Of a DNA stretch of 45,295 nt, positions 8,802-17,900 are shown in pieces. Below the pieces are notes generated by a model. The model was not told where the DNA came from. It did not search any database and saw only the letters and a list, made by a program, of their open reading frames with translations. Each line of letters opens with the position of its first letter. Position 1 is the stretch's first letter. The DNA comes from an uncultured Clostridia bacterium (GTDB lineage Bacteria; Bacillota; Clostridia; Oscillospirales; Butyricicoccaceae): NCBI GenBank assembly GCA_945947915.1, contig CAMEZQ010000014.1:1-45295 (forward strand), given 5' to 3'. Made by a program: the position numbers and the translations under genes.

Positions 8802-9566
8802 TTATTCCGCGATGGGGATCTGACGCCCCGTATGATCGATCTCGTAATTCTCTTCATAGATCAGTTCGGAAACCGGCACAAAGGAATAGCCCTCACGGAT
8901 CAGACCTTCGATCACCGTCGGCAGCGCCTGCGGCGTATACTTAGCGGCGTTGTGAAAGAGAACGATGGAACCGGGCTGGACCTTCCCCAGAACGCGGTCG
9001 ATGATATCCTGCACGCCGGTTTCCTTCCAGTCCAGACTGTCCACGTCCCACTGGATGGGATAATGCTCCATCGAGCGCAGCGTATTGATGACCGTATCGT
9101 TATAATCGCCGTAAGGCGGGCGAAACAGTGTGGGCCGGACGCCGGTGACCGCTTCGATCTTGTCGTCGCAGGCAGAAACATTCTCCATGATCTGCTGGGC
9201 CGAAAGCTCCGTCATATGCGGATGGGTATCTGAATGGTTCATGACCTCGTGGCCTGCCTCGTGCAGTGCCAATACCGATTCGGGATATTTATCCACCCAT
9301 TCGCCGACGACAAAAAACGTGGCACGGATGCTGTACTTCCCCAGAATATCGATCAGCTGCTGGGTGTCTTCATTGCCCCATGCGGCGTCAAAGGAAAGCG
9401 AGACGACGCGGCTGTCCTTCTGCACGCAATAGATGGGAAGCTGCCGGTTGGTGCTGGAGGCCAGCACAGCCTGCCCTGCCCCGGTCGAATAAAAAACGAC
9501 GACACCAAGAATGAACGCGGCAGCCGGAAGAAGCCATTTGCGGTGTTTTTTGTAAAAATATGCCAT
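8802..9566 (-). CDS. pdaB: PdaB-like polysaccharide deacetylase (sporulation type)
   Basis: A 254-residue NodB-fold carbohydrate esterase 4 with one N-terminal membrane anchor (KWLLPAAAFILGVVVFYS). The motifs are SFDAAWG (motif 1, as typical of PdaB rather than TFDDG), HSDTHPHM (metal His pair), RPPYGDYN, WDVDSLDW and LFHN. PdaB acts on peptidoglycan during spore formation in Bacillus. ATG 9566 follows GGAGGTG at good spacing; an in-frame start ten codons upstream has no ribosome site. A CATACTA element at 9596-9602 resembles the -10 of sporulation sigma factors E/G, but no convincing -35 accompanies it. Confidence 0.85.
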   Translation of the reverse strand: MAYFYKKHRKWLLPAAAFILGVVVFYSTGAGQAVLASSTNRQLPIYCVQKDSRVVSLSFDAAWGNEDTQQLIDILGKYSIRATFFVVGEWVDKYPESVLALHEAGHEVMNHSDTHPHMTELSAQQIMENVSACDDKIEAVTGVRPTLFRPPYGDYNDTVINTLRSMEHYPIQWDVDSLDWKETGVQDIIDRVLGKVQPGSIVLFHNAAKYTPQALPTVIEGLIREGYSFVPVSELIYEENYEIDHTGRQIPIAE

Positions 9567-9640
9567 GACAAGCACCTCCATAAAGCTTTGCTTCATAGTA
9601 TGCAGAATGCCTGTCTGAAAAGAAGTCCGAGAGAGCCGGC

Positions 9641-10075
9641 TCAGGTGTTTTCTTCAAGGCCCGGATGCAGATCCATCAGGCCGCTGAGGGTGACCTCGCC
9701 CCAGCTGTAAGCGGAAAGCGATGGGACGGCCGTCCACTCCCGGCAATCGGGATGAATGCTGCATTCCGCCGCGCTGAGAAAACGGGTGTCCATCTGCACA
9801 CCGCAGGCTCCCAGCATAAACGCAGCGGCTGCCCCGCGGCCGTCCGCGATGCCGCCGGCCGCGTCGCAGACCTGCGGCACCAGCACCATGGTCGTCAGCT
9901 CCCCCACATGGCCGCCGCCCGTCGTGACAACGGCCACTTTTTCCTCAGCCGCCGCTTCCGCAACCTGGCCGGCATAAGGGCTCATGAGCATGACGTTGAC
10001 GCCGATGGGGCGGTCGGTCAGCGTGCGCGCGATGCGGATCTGTTCCCGCACATAATCGCCGGGCGCGTTGCCTGC
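9641..10075 (-). pseudogene. fabK: Decayed enoyl-ACP reductase II (fabK) with internal deletions
   Basis: The minus-strand frame reads clear FabK segments in order: GNAPGDYVREQIR, RPIGVNVMLMSPY, EEKVAVVTTG, GHVGELTTMVLVPQV, AGGIADGRG and LGACGVQMDTRFL. The N-terminal 35 or so residues are missing. About 40-45 residues are lost between VVTTG and GHVGEL (removing a large part of the TIM barrel), about seven before AGGIADGRG, and the last third is replaced by unrelated sequence. FabK is normally about 310 residues. The frame remains open across the deletions (an open frame of 179 codons continues to 10180), which is unusual for a dead gene, but the barrel cannot be intact. A full enoyl-ACP reductase presumably exists elsewhere. 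Confidence 0.8.
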
Positions 10076-10211
10076 CTGTTGACAACCATTATAGACCCTG
10101 GCGGTTCCATCGCAGTTCTCTCTGCGTTCCAGATGCGTTCCGCCTGTGTTCCTTTGCCGTTCCCCGGAGAAAAGGCGCATAAATTTTCTGTAAACTGCCC
10201 CGCCTGCCGCT

Positions 10212-10586
10212 TCAATGCACGATGGTGCGCACGCCCAGCCAAAGATAGAGCATATGCAGCGCCCAAACGCAGAGCAGTACCACGCGGCCCACCGGGATCT
10301 GCCGCATCATGAAAAACCCAACGCCCATCAATACCGTCAGCGTACCGCCCACCCGCAGTTTTGCCCGGCAGGTCATGCCGCGTCCCTGCACATAGCTTTC
10401 CAGGTTCTCCCGATAAAGGCGAGTGTGGACGAACCACAAATGCAGCCGGCTGGAGCTGTTGGCAAAACAGAAGGCGGCCAGCAGCAGAAAGGGCACGGTG
10501 GGCAGCAGCGGCAGGACCGACCCCACCGCTCCCAGCGCTAGGCAGATGCAGCCTCCAGCGCCGAACAGGACCTGTTTGATTCCCAT
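10212..10586 (-). CDS. DUF454 (YbaN family) inner membrane protein
   Basis: A 124-residue membrane protein of the YbaN/DUF454 family. Visible are the N-terminal hydrophobic LGAVGSVLPLLPTVPFLLLAAFCFA with the family's LPxxPF motif, the WF.HTRLY segment, then two C-terminal membrane spans. ATG 10586 has GGAGGAG immediately upstream. Function is unknown; some homologues sit near heme or membrane genes. It lies between the cob operon terminator and the fabK remnant and is probably expressed on its own. Confidence 0.85.
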   Translation of the reverse strand: MGIKQVLFGAGGCICLALGAVGSVLPLLPTVPFLLLAAFCFANSSSRLHLWFVHTRLYRENLESYVQGRGMTCRAKLRVGGTLTVLMGVGFFMMRQIPVGRVVLLCVWALHMLYLWLGVRTIVH

Positions 10587-10657
10587 GGATCTCCTCCTTC
10601 AGAAACATATTCTGCTGTCATCCTATGCCTGCGTACCGTTATTGGTGCTTTGAACAG

Positions 10658-10688
10658 AAAAAAGCACAGACCGCCGTCTGTGCTTTTC
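10658..10688 (-). terminator. Terminator of the cob operon
   Basis: AAAAGCACAGAC / GTCTGTGCTTTT with a tight 4-5 nt loop and a TTTTTT tail in the minus direction, 15 bases behind the cobC stop. Confidence 0.9.
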
Positions 10689-10702
10689 CGTGTGCTGTTG
10701 TT

Positions 10703-11269
10703 TTACGGAATGGGCCGGAAACCGTCTTCCTCCACCAGATAGCCCATGCCCGGAGCCGGCTGCCACTGGTAACGGTTTTTGCCCGCCTCCGGAAACAGGC
10801 GCTCCATCAGCGCGGCAATGACCCCGCCGTGGGTGACGATCACCGTTTCCTGCCCGGTGCGGCGCGCATCCACAAAAGCCGCCCATGCCCGGGCTGCCAT
10901 CTGCCGTCCGCTCTCGCCGCCCGGCGCCGGATTGGCCGTATTGTCGCCGGACAGCCATGCCTGATAGGCCGGATCATCCTTGAGCTGCTCGTAGCTGTGC
11001 ATCTCAAAAGCGCCGAAATCGATCTCCCGCAACCGGGGATCCTGTAGGTGCGCCGCCGGGCCGAAGAGCAGCTCCATCGTCTGTTCGGTGCGGATCATGC
11101 CGCTGGTGATATACAGACAGCCCGATGGGATACAGCCGCTGTATCGGGGGCGCAGCGCCAAAAGGGCCTGCCGGCCTTCCGGACTCAGCGGCAGGTCGGT
11201 GCTGCCGCAATAGAGATGGGCTTCGTTGGCCCGGGTCCGGCCGTGACGGATCAAAAACAGCCGGCTCAT
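10703..11269 (-). CDS. cobC: Alpha-ribazole phosphatase (histidine phosphatase)
   Basis: A 188-residue histidine phosphatase-family protein. It has the phosphohistidine loop LIRHGRTRANE at about residues 5-15, LREIDFGAFE, and the second catalytic segment VTHGGVIAALM. In this context it is the CobC that removes the 5'-phosphate of alpha-ribazole phosphate or cobalamin phosphate in nucleotide-loop assembly. ATG 11269 overlaps the stop of the upstream CobU-like gene by four bases (ATGA), so the two are translationally coupled. The same frame stays open further upstream but only as a shadow of the preceding gene. It is the last gene of the cob operon. Confidence 0.88.
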   Translation of the reverse strand: MSRLFLIRHGRTRANEAHLYCGSTDLPLSPEGRQALLALRPRYSGCIPSGCLYITSGMIRTEQTMELLFGPAAHLQDPRLREIDFGAFEMHSYEQLKDDPAYQAWLSGDNTANPAPGGESGRQMAARAWAAFVDARRTGQETVIVTHGGVIAALMERLFPEAGKNRYQWQPAPGMGYLVEEDGFRPIP

Positions 11270-11646
11270 TTCAGCCGCTGCTCCAATCCGCAGAAAATGC
11301 GGCTGACCCGGTCGGCCCGCTCCGACAGCATCTGACACAACCGGCCGCAGCTCTGCCGCCACGCCCGCAGCTCGGCGCCCATGGGCACGACACCCCCCGA
11401 TATATCCTGGCAGATGAGGATGCTGCCGGCCCAGTCTGCGGCATGGGCCTGAAAATATGCCTGCGCGTCCATCCCGCACTGCACGCAGGCCAGCACAAAG
11501 CATTCGATATGGTCGATGCACTTTTTGGAAAAATCGATCTCGCGTGTCTGACCGGTGCAGGTAAAGATCTCGCTTTTCTCCAGCCCGTAGGCGGCTTTGG
11601 CATAGTCCAGCTTGCCCTGATAGGCACCGCCGATGATCAAAACCAT
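11266..11646 (-). CDS. Short CobU-like protein (adenosylcobinamide kinase family)
   Basis: A 126-residue protein that looks like a shortened CobU. The N-terminus is a P-loop-like GGAYQGK without the usual Ser/Thr after Lys. The C-terminal half, with ISGGVVP, WRQSCGRLCQMLSERADRV and CGLEQRLK, parallels the CobU stretch NEVGxGIVP...F.D..GR.NQ...A..AD.V..V..G....K. The middle of CobU, with the guanylylated His region, is absent. A second, longer CobU homologue lies two genes upstream with the complementary motifs, so the two may share the work or this one may be regulatory. Start at 11646 follows AAGGGAG. It overlaps cobC by four bases. Confidence 0.75.
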   Translation of the reverse strand: MVLIIGGAYQGKLDYAKAAYGLEKSEIFTCTGQTREIDFSKKCIDHIECFVLACVQCGMDAQAYFQAHAADWAGSILICQDISGGVVPMGAELRAWRQSCGRLCQMLSERADRVSRIFCGLEQRLK

Positions 11647-11677
11647 GATATGCTCCCTTCCGAAGTTGTGAAATCTG

Positions 11678-12418
11678 TTAAAGCAGGGCGCAGACGGCCG
11701 CGCCGCACAGTTCCCCTATGGTCAGCGCATAGCCGGCAATGTCGCCGTTCATGCCGTCCAGCGTCCGGTATCCCCGCCGGAGCGCCCATCCGTAGCCGGC
11801 CAGCACGCCCAGCAGCGCCAGGCCGTATCGGCCGCACAGGCCAAAGCCGACCAGAAGTGCCAGCGCCAGCGCCGCCAGCGGCAGGCTACACCAGCTCTTA
11901 TGCCGGGCCTGCCCCGCGTACTGGCTGACCGCCATGGGCCGGAGGCACAAAACGGCCAACGACGAACAGCAGCGGCTGACCACAGGAAGCAGCACCAGCA
12001 GGACCGCGGGCAGCTTTTCTGCCGCCGCTTCAAAACAGGCCAGCTGGGACAGCATCAATATGCCGCAGCCGACGACGGCGAAAGCGCCCACATGGGAATC
12101 CTTGAGGATCTCCCGGCGGCGCGCCAGATCCCGGCAGGAACCGGCGGCGTCGGTGACGTCCAGAAAACCGTCCAGATGCATGCCCCCCGTCACCTTCCAT
12201 GGATATACAGCCAGCACCAGAGCCTGCAGGGGCAGCGGCAGCGCCAGACGCCGCGCCAGACGGCAAAGCGCCGCCCACAGCAGGCCGATGACCAGGCCGA
12301 CCAGCGGCAAGAACGCCGGCACCCGCGGCCGCGCCTCCTCGTCCCAGATCTGCCAGGGACAGGGCAGCGCACAGAACATCGACTGGCACATGGCCCAGGC
12401 GTGCAGATGGATCTTCAT
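11678..12418 (-). CDS. cobS: Adenosylcobinamide-GDP ribazoletransferase (cobalamin synthase)
   Basis: A 246-residue polytopic membrane protein that joins adenosylcobinamide-GDP to alpha-ribazole (phosphate), the last assembly step of the lower ligand. The family signature TGGMHLDGFLDVTDA (about 78-92) carries the metal-binding acidic residues, and several hydrophobic helices follow. ATG 12418 overlaps the cobU stop by four bases, showing tight coupling. A gap of 31 bp separates it from the short CobU-like gene downstream. Confidence 0.95.
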   Translation of the reverse strand: MKIHLHAWAMCQSMFCALPCPWQIWDEEARPRVPAFLPLVGLVIGLLWAALCRLARRLALPLPLQALVLAVYPWKVTGGMHLDGFLDVTDAAGSCRDLARRREILKDSHVGAFAVVGCGILMLSQLACFEAAAEKLPAVLLVLLPVVSRCCSSLAVLCLRPMAVSQYAGQARHKSWCSLPLAALALALLVGFGLCGRYGLALLGVLAGYGWALRRGYRTLDGMNGDIAGYALTIGELCGAAVCALL

Positions 12419-12960
12419 ATGGGCAGGACCCCCTTATGCAGAATAAAGTTGCCGGCCGCCGCTTCAACCACCACATGACTGACGGCCGCCAGCTGGCGGT
12501 CGATGAACGCCAGCCCACGCCGGTAGGCCTCGGTCTGCTCGTCGTAACAGACGGGGTCGGCATAAATGAAATCGCTGACCACGACGGCGTGGGCCACCGA
12601 CCGTACGAATTCCGTCAGCTGCCGGGCGCAGCGTTCCGGCGCCTGCGCGTCCATGGCAAAACCGGCATCCGGCGGAAACATCTCGTTCATCAAAAGCGCT
12701 GTCGTGCTGTCCAGCAAAAAAGCGCCCCCGGGGTCAACCCCCTTCAGGCAGGTGCAGATATTCCGGCTGCATTCCAGCGTCACAAAGCCCATACCGGCAC
12801 GGTCGGCGATATGGCGGGCCACACGGCGGCGGTCCTCATCGTCGCACGGCACGGTGGTGGCCACATAATAATGGGGCGCGCTGCCGGCCAGCGTCCGTGT
12901 CAGGCGCTGGGCCAGCGCCGTTTTTCCGGACTTTGCGCCGCCGGAGATGAGCAGGATCAT
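12415..12960 (-). CDS. cobU: Adenosylcobinamide kinase / adenosylcobinamide-phosphate guanylyltransferase
   Basis: A 181-residue CobU/CobP homologue that phosphorylates adenosylcobinamide and then transfers GMP. The P-loop SGGAKSGKTALA (about 6-17) and the VATTVPCDDEDRRRVARHIADR segment, holding the His expected to carry GMP, are clear. The C-terminal half departs from the family: where NEVGxGIVP is expected there is VVSDFIYADPV. That missing motif is found in the short CobU-like protein two genes downstream. It overlaps cobT and cobS by four bases each. Confidence 0.87.
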   Translation of the reverse strand: MILLISGGAKSGKTALAQRLTRTLAGSAPHYYVATTVPCDDEDRRRVARHIADRAGMGFVTLECSRNICTCLKGVDPGGAFLLDSTTALLMNEMFPPDAGFAMDAQAPERCARQLTEFVRSVAHAVVVSDFIYADPVCYDEQTEAYRRGLAFIDRQLAAVSHVVVEAAAGNFILHKGVLPI

Positions 12961-14048
12961 ACCTTGGCCGTCACAGTGAATTTATCACCCTGACGGATCT
13001 CCTCCAGATAGCCGTCGTCGATGCCGGCCTCGTCAAAGGTAGCCATATCGGCCAGCACGGCCGAAGCGGCCGACAGGATCTCAAAGGCCAGCGGGCAGCC
13101 GCTGCCCTCGCCCAGCCGCATGTCCAAAAGCAGCACGGGCTCCAGCTCCAGCGCCTCCATGGCCAGGCGGTAGCCGATCTCATAAGACGCATGGCTGGGG
13201 ATCATGTAATCCCGCGCCGCCGGAGAGAGCCGGGCGGCACACAATGCCGCCACCACCGAAATAAATCCGTCGATGACCACCGGCCGGCGCATGGAAGCCG
13301 CCCCCAGGAAAGCGCCGCACATGGCCGCCAGATCCAGGCCGCCCACCTTGGCCAGCACATCGACGGGATCGGCCGGGTCCGGCCGGTTGCGGGCGATGGC
13401 GCCGCGGATCACGGCTTTTTTCTTTTCAAAGGCTTCATCGGTGATGCCGCCGCCGCGGCCGGTGACCGTTTCCACGTCGGCCGACAGAAGAACGGCCAGC
13501 ACCGCCGAGGAAGTCGTGGTATTGCCGATGCCCATCTCCCCCACGCCGTACACGTCGGCGCAGACCGACCGAGCGACTTCGGCGCCCGTACAGATGGCCT
13601 GCACCGCCTGCGCCCGGGTCATGGCCGGGCCGTAGAGAATGTTGCCGGTGCCATAGGCGATCTTGCGGGGCAGAACGGCCGGCTCCCGGATGTCGGCGTT
13701 GATGCCCACGTCACAGACGGTCAACGCGCAGCCGAAATGCCGGGCCAGCACCGATGCGCCGGTCTTGGCTCGGGTCAGATTGATGGTCTGCTGCAGCGTG
13801 ACCGACTGCGGCGAACTGGAAACGCCCTCGGCCACCACGCCGTTGTCAGCGGCAAAGACCAAAAGATGCTTTTTCTCAATGGGGTTATACAGCCGGCCTG
13901 TGATGCCGGCAAGCTGGATGGAAAAGGCCTCCAGCCGGCCCAGACTGCCGGGCGGCTTGGCCAATTTTGCCTGGCGCTCCCGCGCCTGGGCCATAGCCAG
14001 GGCATCCAGCGGAGCAATGGCGTCCAGCAATTCTTCCAGAGTGATCAT
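12957..14048 (-). CDS. cobT: Nicotinate-nucleotide--dimethylbenzimidazole phosphoribosyltransferase
   Basis: A 363-residue CobT, which makes alpha-ribazole 5'-phosphate from a benzimidazole base and nicotinate mononucleotide. Motifs in order: KLAKPPGSLGRLE near residue 30, FAADNGVVAEGVS, GVGEMGIGNTTTSS and the C-terminal LLLDMRLGEGSG, which includes the family's catalytic Glu region. It is followed with a four-base overlap by cobU and lies 25 bp behind the TIM-barrel gene. No gene for de novo ring synthesis or for making dimethylbenzimidazole is in the window, so this set suits salvage of incomplete corrinoids. Confidence 0.96.
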   Translation of the reverse strand: MITLEELLDAIAPLDALAMAQARERQAKLAKPPGSLGRLEAFSIQLAGITGRLYNPIEKKHLLVFAADNGVVAEGVSSSPQSVTLQQTINLTRAKTGASVLARHFGCALTVCDVGINADIREPAVLPRKIAYGTGNILYGPAMTRAQAVQAICTGAEVARSVCADVYGVGEMGIGNTTTSSAVLAVLLSADVETVTGRGGGITDEAFEKKKAVIRGAIARNRPDPADPVDVLAKVGGLDLAAMCGAFLGAASMRRPVVIDGFISVVAALCAARLSPAARDYMIPSHASYEIGYRLAMEALELEPVLLLDMRLGEGSGCPLAFEILSAASAVLADMATFDEAGIDDGYLEEIRQGDKFTVTAKV

Positions 14049-14073
14049 ATTGTTTCCTCTTTTATCTCTGAAT

Positions 14074-14820
14074 TCATATCAAACCGTGTGCCTGCAGCCA
14101 GATCAGCGAAGCGCGGCTGTCGGGGATTTCCAGTGTGCAGGAGGCCTCCGGGCAAAGCGCACGGACCCTCTCCAGCACTTCGGCCACAGGCAGCGTCCCT
14201 TCCTCCAGGCCGCTGTGGCTGTCGCTTTTGCCGTCGTTGTTATGGATGTGCAAATGGCTCAAAAAGGGCGCCGACACAGACAGCCACCGATCTATGGGAA
14301 CGCCGGAATAGGCATGGGCATGACCGATATCCAGGCAAAGACGCAGGCGCGGGTCGCCCACGGCGCCGATGATATCGGCCAGCATCCGCGGCTCCTCCTC
14401 CAGCACGTTTTCCAGGCAAATCGTCAGGCCTTCCGGGATATCAGGCAGAAAGGCACGCCAGAATTCGACAGACTGCTCGTGATACCAGCAGGGGTAATAC
14501 AGCCACGGATTGTATCCGCCGTGCAGCACCAGCTTTTCGGCGCCGTAGCCCACAGCCAGGGCAGCGGCCTGCCGGTAGCGCATCCGGGCCAGTTCCCGAG
14601 CCTTGGGGTCAATGGCGCAGGGAAACAGCTCGTTAAAAGGCCCGTGCATGACCACATGGCTGATCTTCTGCAGCTTTTCACGAATAACGGCGTCTGTCTC
14701 TGCAAAGCGCAGATCCAGCTCGGCAGCCGTACAGGTCTCGGCGATCTCGATCCCCAGACCAGCATCCCGCGCCAGCGCCGACGCATGGGGATCAATCGTG
14801 GATATATACCATTTGCCCAT
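14074..14820 (-). CDS. TIM-barrel protein of the sugar phosphate isomerase/epimerase (xylose isomerase-like) family
   Basis: A 248-residue protein with the AP-endonuclease-2/xylose-isomerase-like barrel: VVMHGPFNELFP, LVLHGGYN, LENVLEE, LCLDIGHAHAY, HLHIHNNDGKSDSH and TLEIPD, giving the His/Glu/Asp metal ligands of that family. ATG 14820 follows GGGAGG; an in-frame start at 14868 has no site. It is the first gene behind the cob promoter and only 25 bp ahead of cobT, so it belongs to the cob operon by position. A role in making or remodelling the lower-ligand base or sugar is a guess; the family is very broad. Confidence 0.75.
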   Translation of the reverse strand: MGKWYISTIDPHASALARDAGLGIEIAETCTAAELDLRFAETDAVIREKLQKISHVVMHGPFNELFPCAIDPKARELARMRYRQAAALAVGYGAEKLVLHGGYNPWLYYPCWYHEQSVEFWRAFLPDIPEGLTICLENVLEEEPRMLADIIGAVGDPRLRLCLDIGHAHAYSGVPIDRWLSVSAPFLSHLHIHNNDGKSDSHSGLEEGTLPVAEVLERVRALCPEASCTLEIPDSRASLIWLQAHGLI

Positions 14821-14856
14821 TTCTGCCTCCCTCTGCAAAACCAGAATACAAAAATA

Positions 14857-14885
14857 AAAATATACCAAAAAAAGAGCGGCGTCAA
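14857..14885 (-). promoter_or_regulatory. Promoter of the cob operon
   Basis: TTGACG (14880-14885) and TATTTT (14857-14862) on the minus strand, 17 bp apart, within an AT-rich stretch. It lies between the hairpin behind the SLH gene and the TIM-barrel gene. The leader is only about 30-35 nt, too short for its own riboswitch. Confidence 0.6.
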
Positions 14886-14910
14886 GGGTCCGCGCTCCCC
14901 GAAAGCACAG

Positions 14911-14941
14911 GCAGCCCTGCCGGAAATACCGACAGGGCTGC
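14911..14941 (-). terminator. Hairpin between the SLH gene and the cob operon (weak terminator or processing site)
   Basis: GCAGCCCTG / CAGGGCTGC with an inner CGG/CCG pair, 15 bases behind the SLH stop. The minus-strand bases that follow (CTGTGCTTTCGGG) lack a U-tract, so it may only attenuate or protect a 3' end, allowing read-through into the cob genes. Confidence 0.5.
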
Positions 14942-14955
14942 TGCGTGAAAATATT

Positions 14956-17900
14956 TTATTCCGAGATCACGGAAAAATACCGCATCAGGATCGTGGCTGC
15001 CTCCGCGCGCGTCGCGCTGCCCTGCGGAACCAGGGCATTCGTGCCGCGGCCCTGGATCAGCTTCGCGCTGCAGGCCCATTCCATGGCGGGAACGGCATAA
15101 GCACTGATCTGATTCTCGTCAGCATAGCCGGAGAGGCTGTTCTCTGCAGCCGCCGTATCCAGCTGCTGACTCTGCGCATAGCGCCACAGCATGGCAGCGA
15201 TCTGCTCACGGGTGATCTGACCGTCAGGATCAAAGTGTGTTTCGTCCACACCGTTGACGATTCCCTGCTCGGCAGCCCACCGAACCGCTTCGGTGTACCA
15301 TGTGCCTGCCGGCACGTCTGTGTACGGCATGGCAGATCCGGCAATGGGGCACTGCTCCATCCGCCAGAGGATCGTGACCAGCATAGCGCGCGTCAGCGTG
15401 CCGTCGGGGTCAAAGCATCCGTTGCCGACGCCGTCCATGAGTCCCTGCTCGTAAACATACAGAACGGCCTGGCTGCCCCAATGTCCCTCGATATCAGTAA
15501 AGGGTATTTCAGCGGGCTCGGCGGGCTTCACGCCGGGAACGGCGGAGTTGCCGCTGTTGTCCCCGTTCCAGACCTCCGAACTTTCTTCACGGGTATAATC
15601 ATCGGTGTAATGGAAAACGATGCTGTCGCCGTTCTTCACGGTCTGTTCAGAAACACCCAGATCCGGATAGCTGCCGTTCAGAGTATACATCCAGCCGGAA
15701 AGGCTGCCGTTGTCAAACTCGGCCAGGCCGCGCACTTCGGAAATATAATCACCCGAAGCGTTTTCAAAGGGGATGCCGTGCAGGCCCAGCGCCTTTTCGA
15801 TCACGTCGAGCACCGTAGCGCCCTGTTCCACCGTGATCTTCGTCCGAGCGATCCAGGTCTCCAGGCCGCCGCCGGCCAGGGTATGGACCTCGCCATCACT
15901 TTCGCTGTCGTGCTGCGCATCGCCCATCAGTTTGAAATAGACCGAAATGACATCCGGGTCTGTGCCGGACGCAGGCGCGGGCAGCACATCGATGGCCTGC
16001 TGAGCCGCCAGGACGGCTGCGGCATCGGCGCCTGTGTAGGTGATCGTCATGGCCGTATCGCCGGTCTCCAGCGCACGGTTGGGCGTATAGGCATACTCTG
16101 TAGTCTCCCGCACCACACCGTTCTCGTAAGTGACCTGAACGACCATGCCGGTGGGATTGAAAACTTCACCCTCGGTATAGCTGGTCTTTACAGGCGCCTG
16201 GGTGATGGCGACCGACGTTGCCTTGGGCTGTGTGACCGTCACAGGCACAGCTGCCGTTTTGCCGCCGTAAGTTACGATGACCTCTTTGGTGCCGGCAGTC
16301 AGCACGACGGGCGATACCGTATAGTTTTTGACCTGTGTGTTGACGGAGCCGTCGGTATAAGTGGCCTTGACGACCATGCCGTCGGGAATAAAGGTCTCTC
16401 CGGCAAAATACGCCGTCTGATCGGGAAGCGTGGTAATCTCGACCGATTCGACCGATTTTGCTTCGGCGACCGGAATGACCAGATCCGGAAGCTGGCCAAG
16501 ATAAGCTTCCTTGACCGTGGCGCTGAAGTTGGGGCCCTTGCCATCGGTCAGTGTGATGGCGCGGTGGTTGCCGTAGGGATCGCCGTAGCCCAGCGCCACC
16601 AGCGTGCCGCCGGACAGAGTGAAGGTATCTTCCGCCCAATCCTCGGGCACGGTGAAGGCTGTGCTCTTATCGGCGCTGTAGCTGACCATGCCCCAGCTGC
16701 CGACAGTGCGCTTGACAAAACCGCTGATGGTCTGTGCTGCTTCCTTGGAGGCAAACTGATACTGGTTGGACGTACCGCCGGCCAGCATACCGTCATAGCC
16801 TTCCACGTCACTGTAGACAATGCAGGCGCTCATATTATAAACGCCGGCCAGCTTATTGGCGGGATGGTAAAGCGTATCAAAGCGAATGGTCAGCGCCTCG
16901 CCCGGCGTTACCGCCGCTTCCTCCAGCGGCTTGCCGTTGACGGTGACCGCAACTGCCTTGGCCGTAATGACCTGGTATTCCGTTTTGCCGTCCTTTTCCA
17001 GCCGGACGATGTTGCGTCCCTCTGCCAGCGGCACCGTAAAGCTGCCGTCGCTGCCGGATGCCACCGGTTCAAAGCCGGAGAAAGTCATGCTGTCACCCAC
17101 TGTGGGATTGGCTACCGAAACGCTGACGCCTGCCGTACCCGGTGTAAAAGTATAGCTTCCGGCATCACCCAGGAAATAGATCACGTCATGCTCGGCATCC
17201 AGCGCATCACCGGCCAGCTTGCTGTCGGTGCTGTTTTTTCCGGCATTCAGTGTCATACCGGTGTCGATACCGCTCTCCTGCGCTCCCACCGAAACCACAA
17301 AGACACCGGTGTTTTCAGGCCAGATGGCGCCGAAGAAGGGACCACCGGCCGCGTTTGCTATATTCATGGCATCATAGGTGACCAGGACGATGGCTGTCCC
17401 CTCACCCACGGCTGTGACCACGCCGCTGTCACTGACCGTGACCACATCGCTGCCGGCCGTGCCGTCCAGATCCAGGACTGTATAATGATAATCCGGCTCG
17501 ATGAAATAGTTGTTGGTAGTGCTGTCGATGGCTTCCCAATTGCGCAGATGAACCAGCTGATAGGTATCACCGGCCGCATCCAGCCGCAGATAGCCCTGCG
17601 CATTGATATTCAGATAAATATCGCCGACATTATAGCCGCTGTTTCTGGCTGTATCGTGGTCGACCGTCGTGCCGGTCTTGCCTTCGGGCTGCAGCTGGTC
17701 CGATGTAACGGTCAGCGCATAGCCTGCCGTCTTGCGGAAGGTACCGGCATATGTGATGTACCCATCGCCGCTGACGCGGTAATTATAGGTACTGCTGTCT
17801 TTAAGTTCAAAATAATATGTCGTTGTACCGTCGCCGTTGTCCATCTCCACAGAGGCAGGGATCTCGGTAAAAGCGACGAAATGCTTGGTCTTGGAGCCGA

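Noticed and set aside
9596..9602. A sporulation sigma promoter for pdaB (CATACTA).
   Set aside because: The -10-like element fits, but no acceptable -35 lies at 14-18 bp, so it is mentioned only in the gene entry.
14821..14955. A third cobalamin riboswitch ahead of the cob operon.
   Set aside because: The gap is 135 bp and contains only a promoter and a simple hairpin; no B12 box on the minus strand.
16100..16460. Repeated segments in the SLH gene as a nucleotide repeat array.
   Set aside because: They are diverged protein Ig-like repeats (about 75 codons each), not near-identical DNA repeats, and there are no regular spacers.
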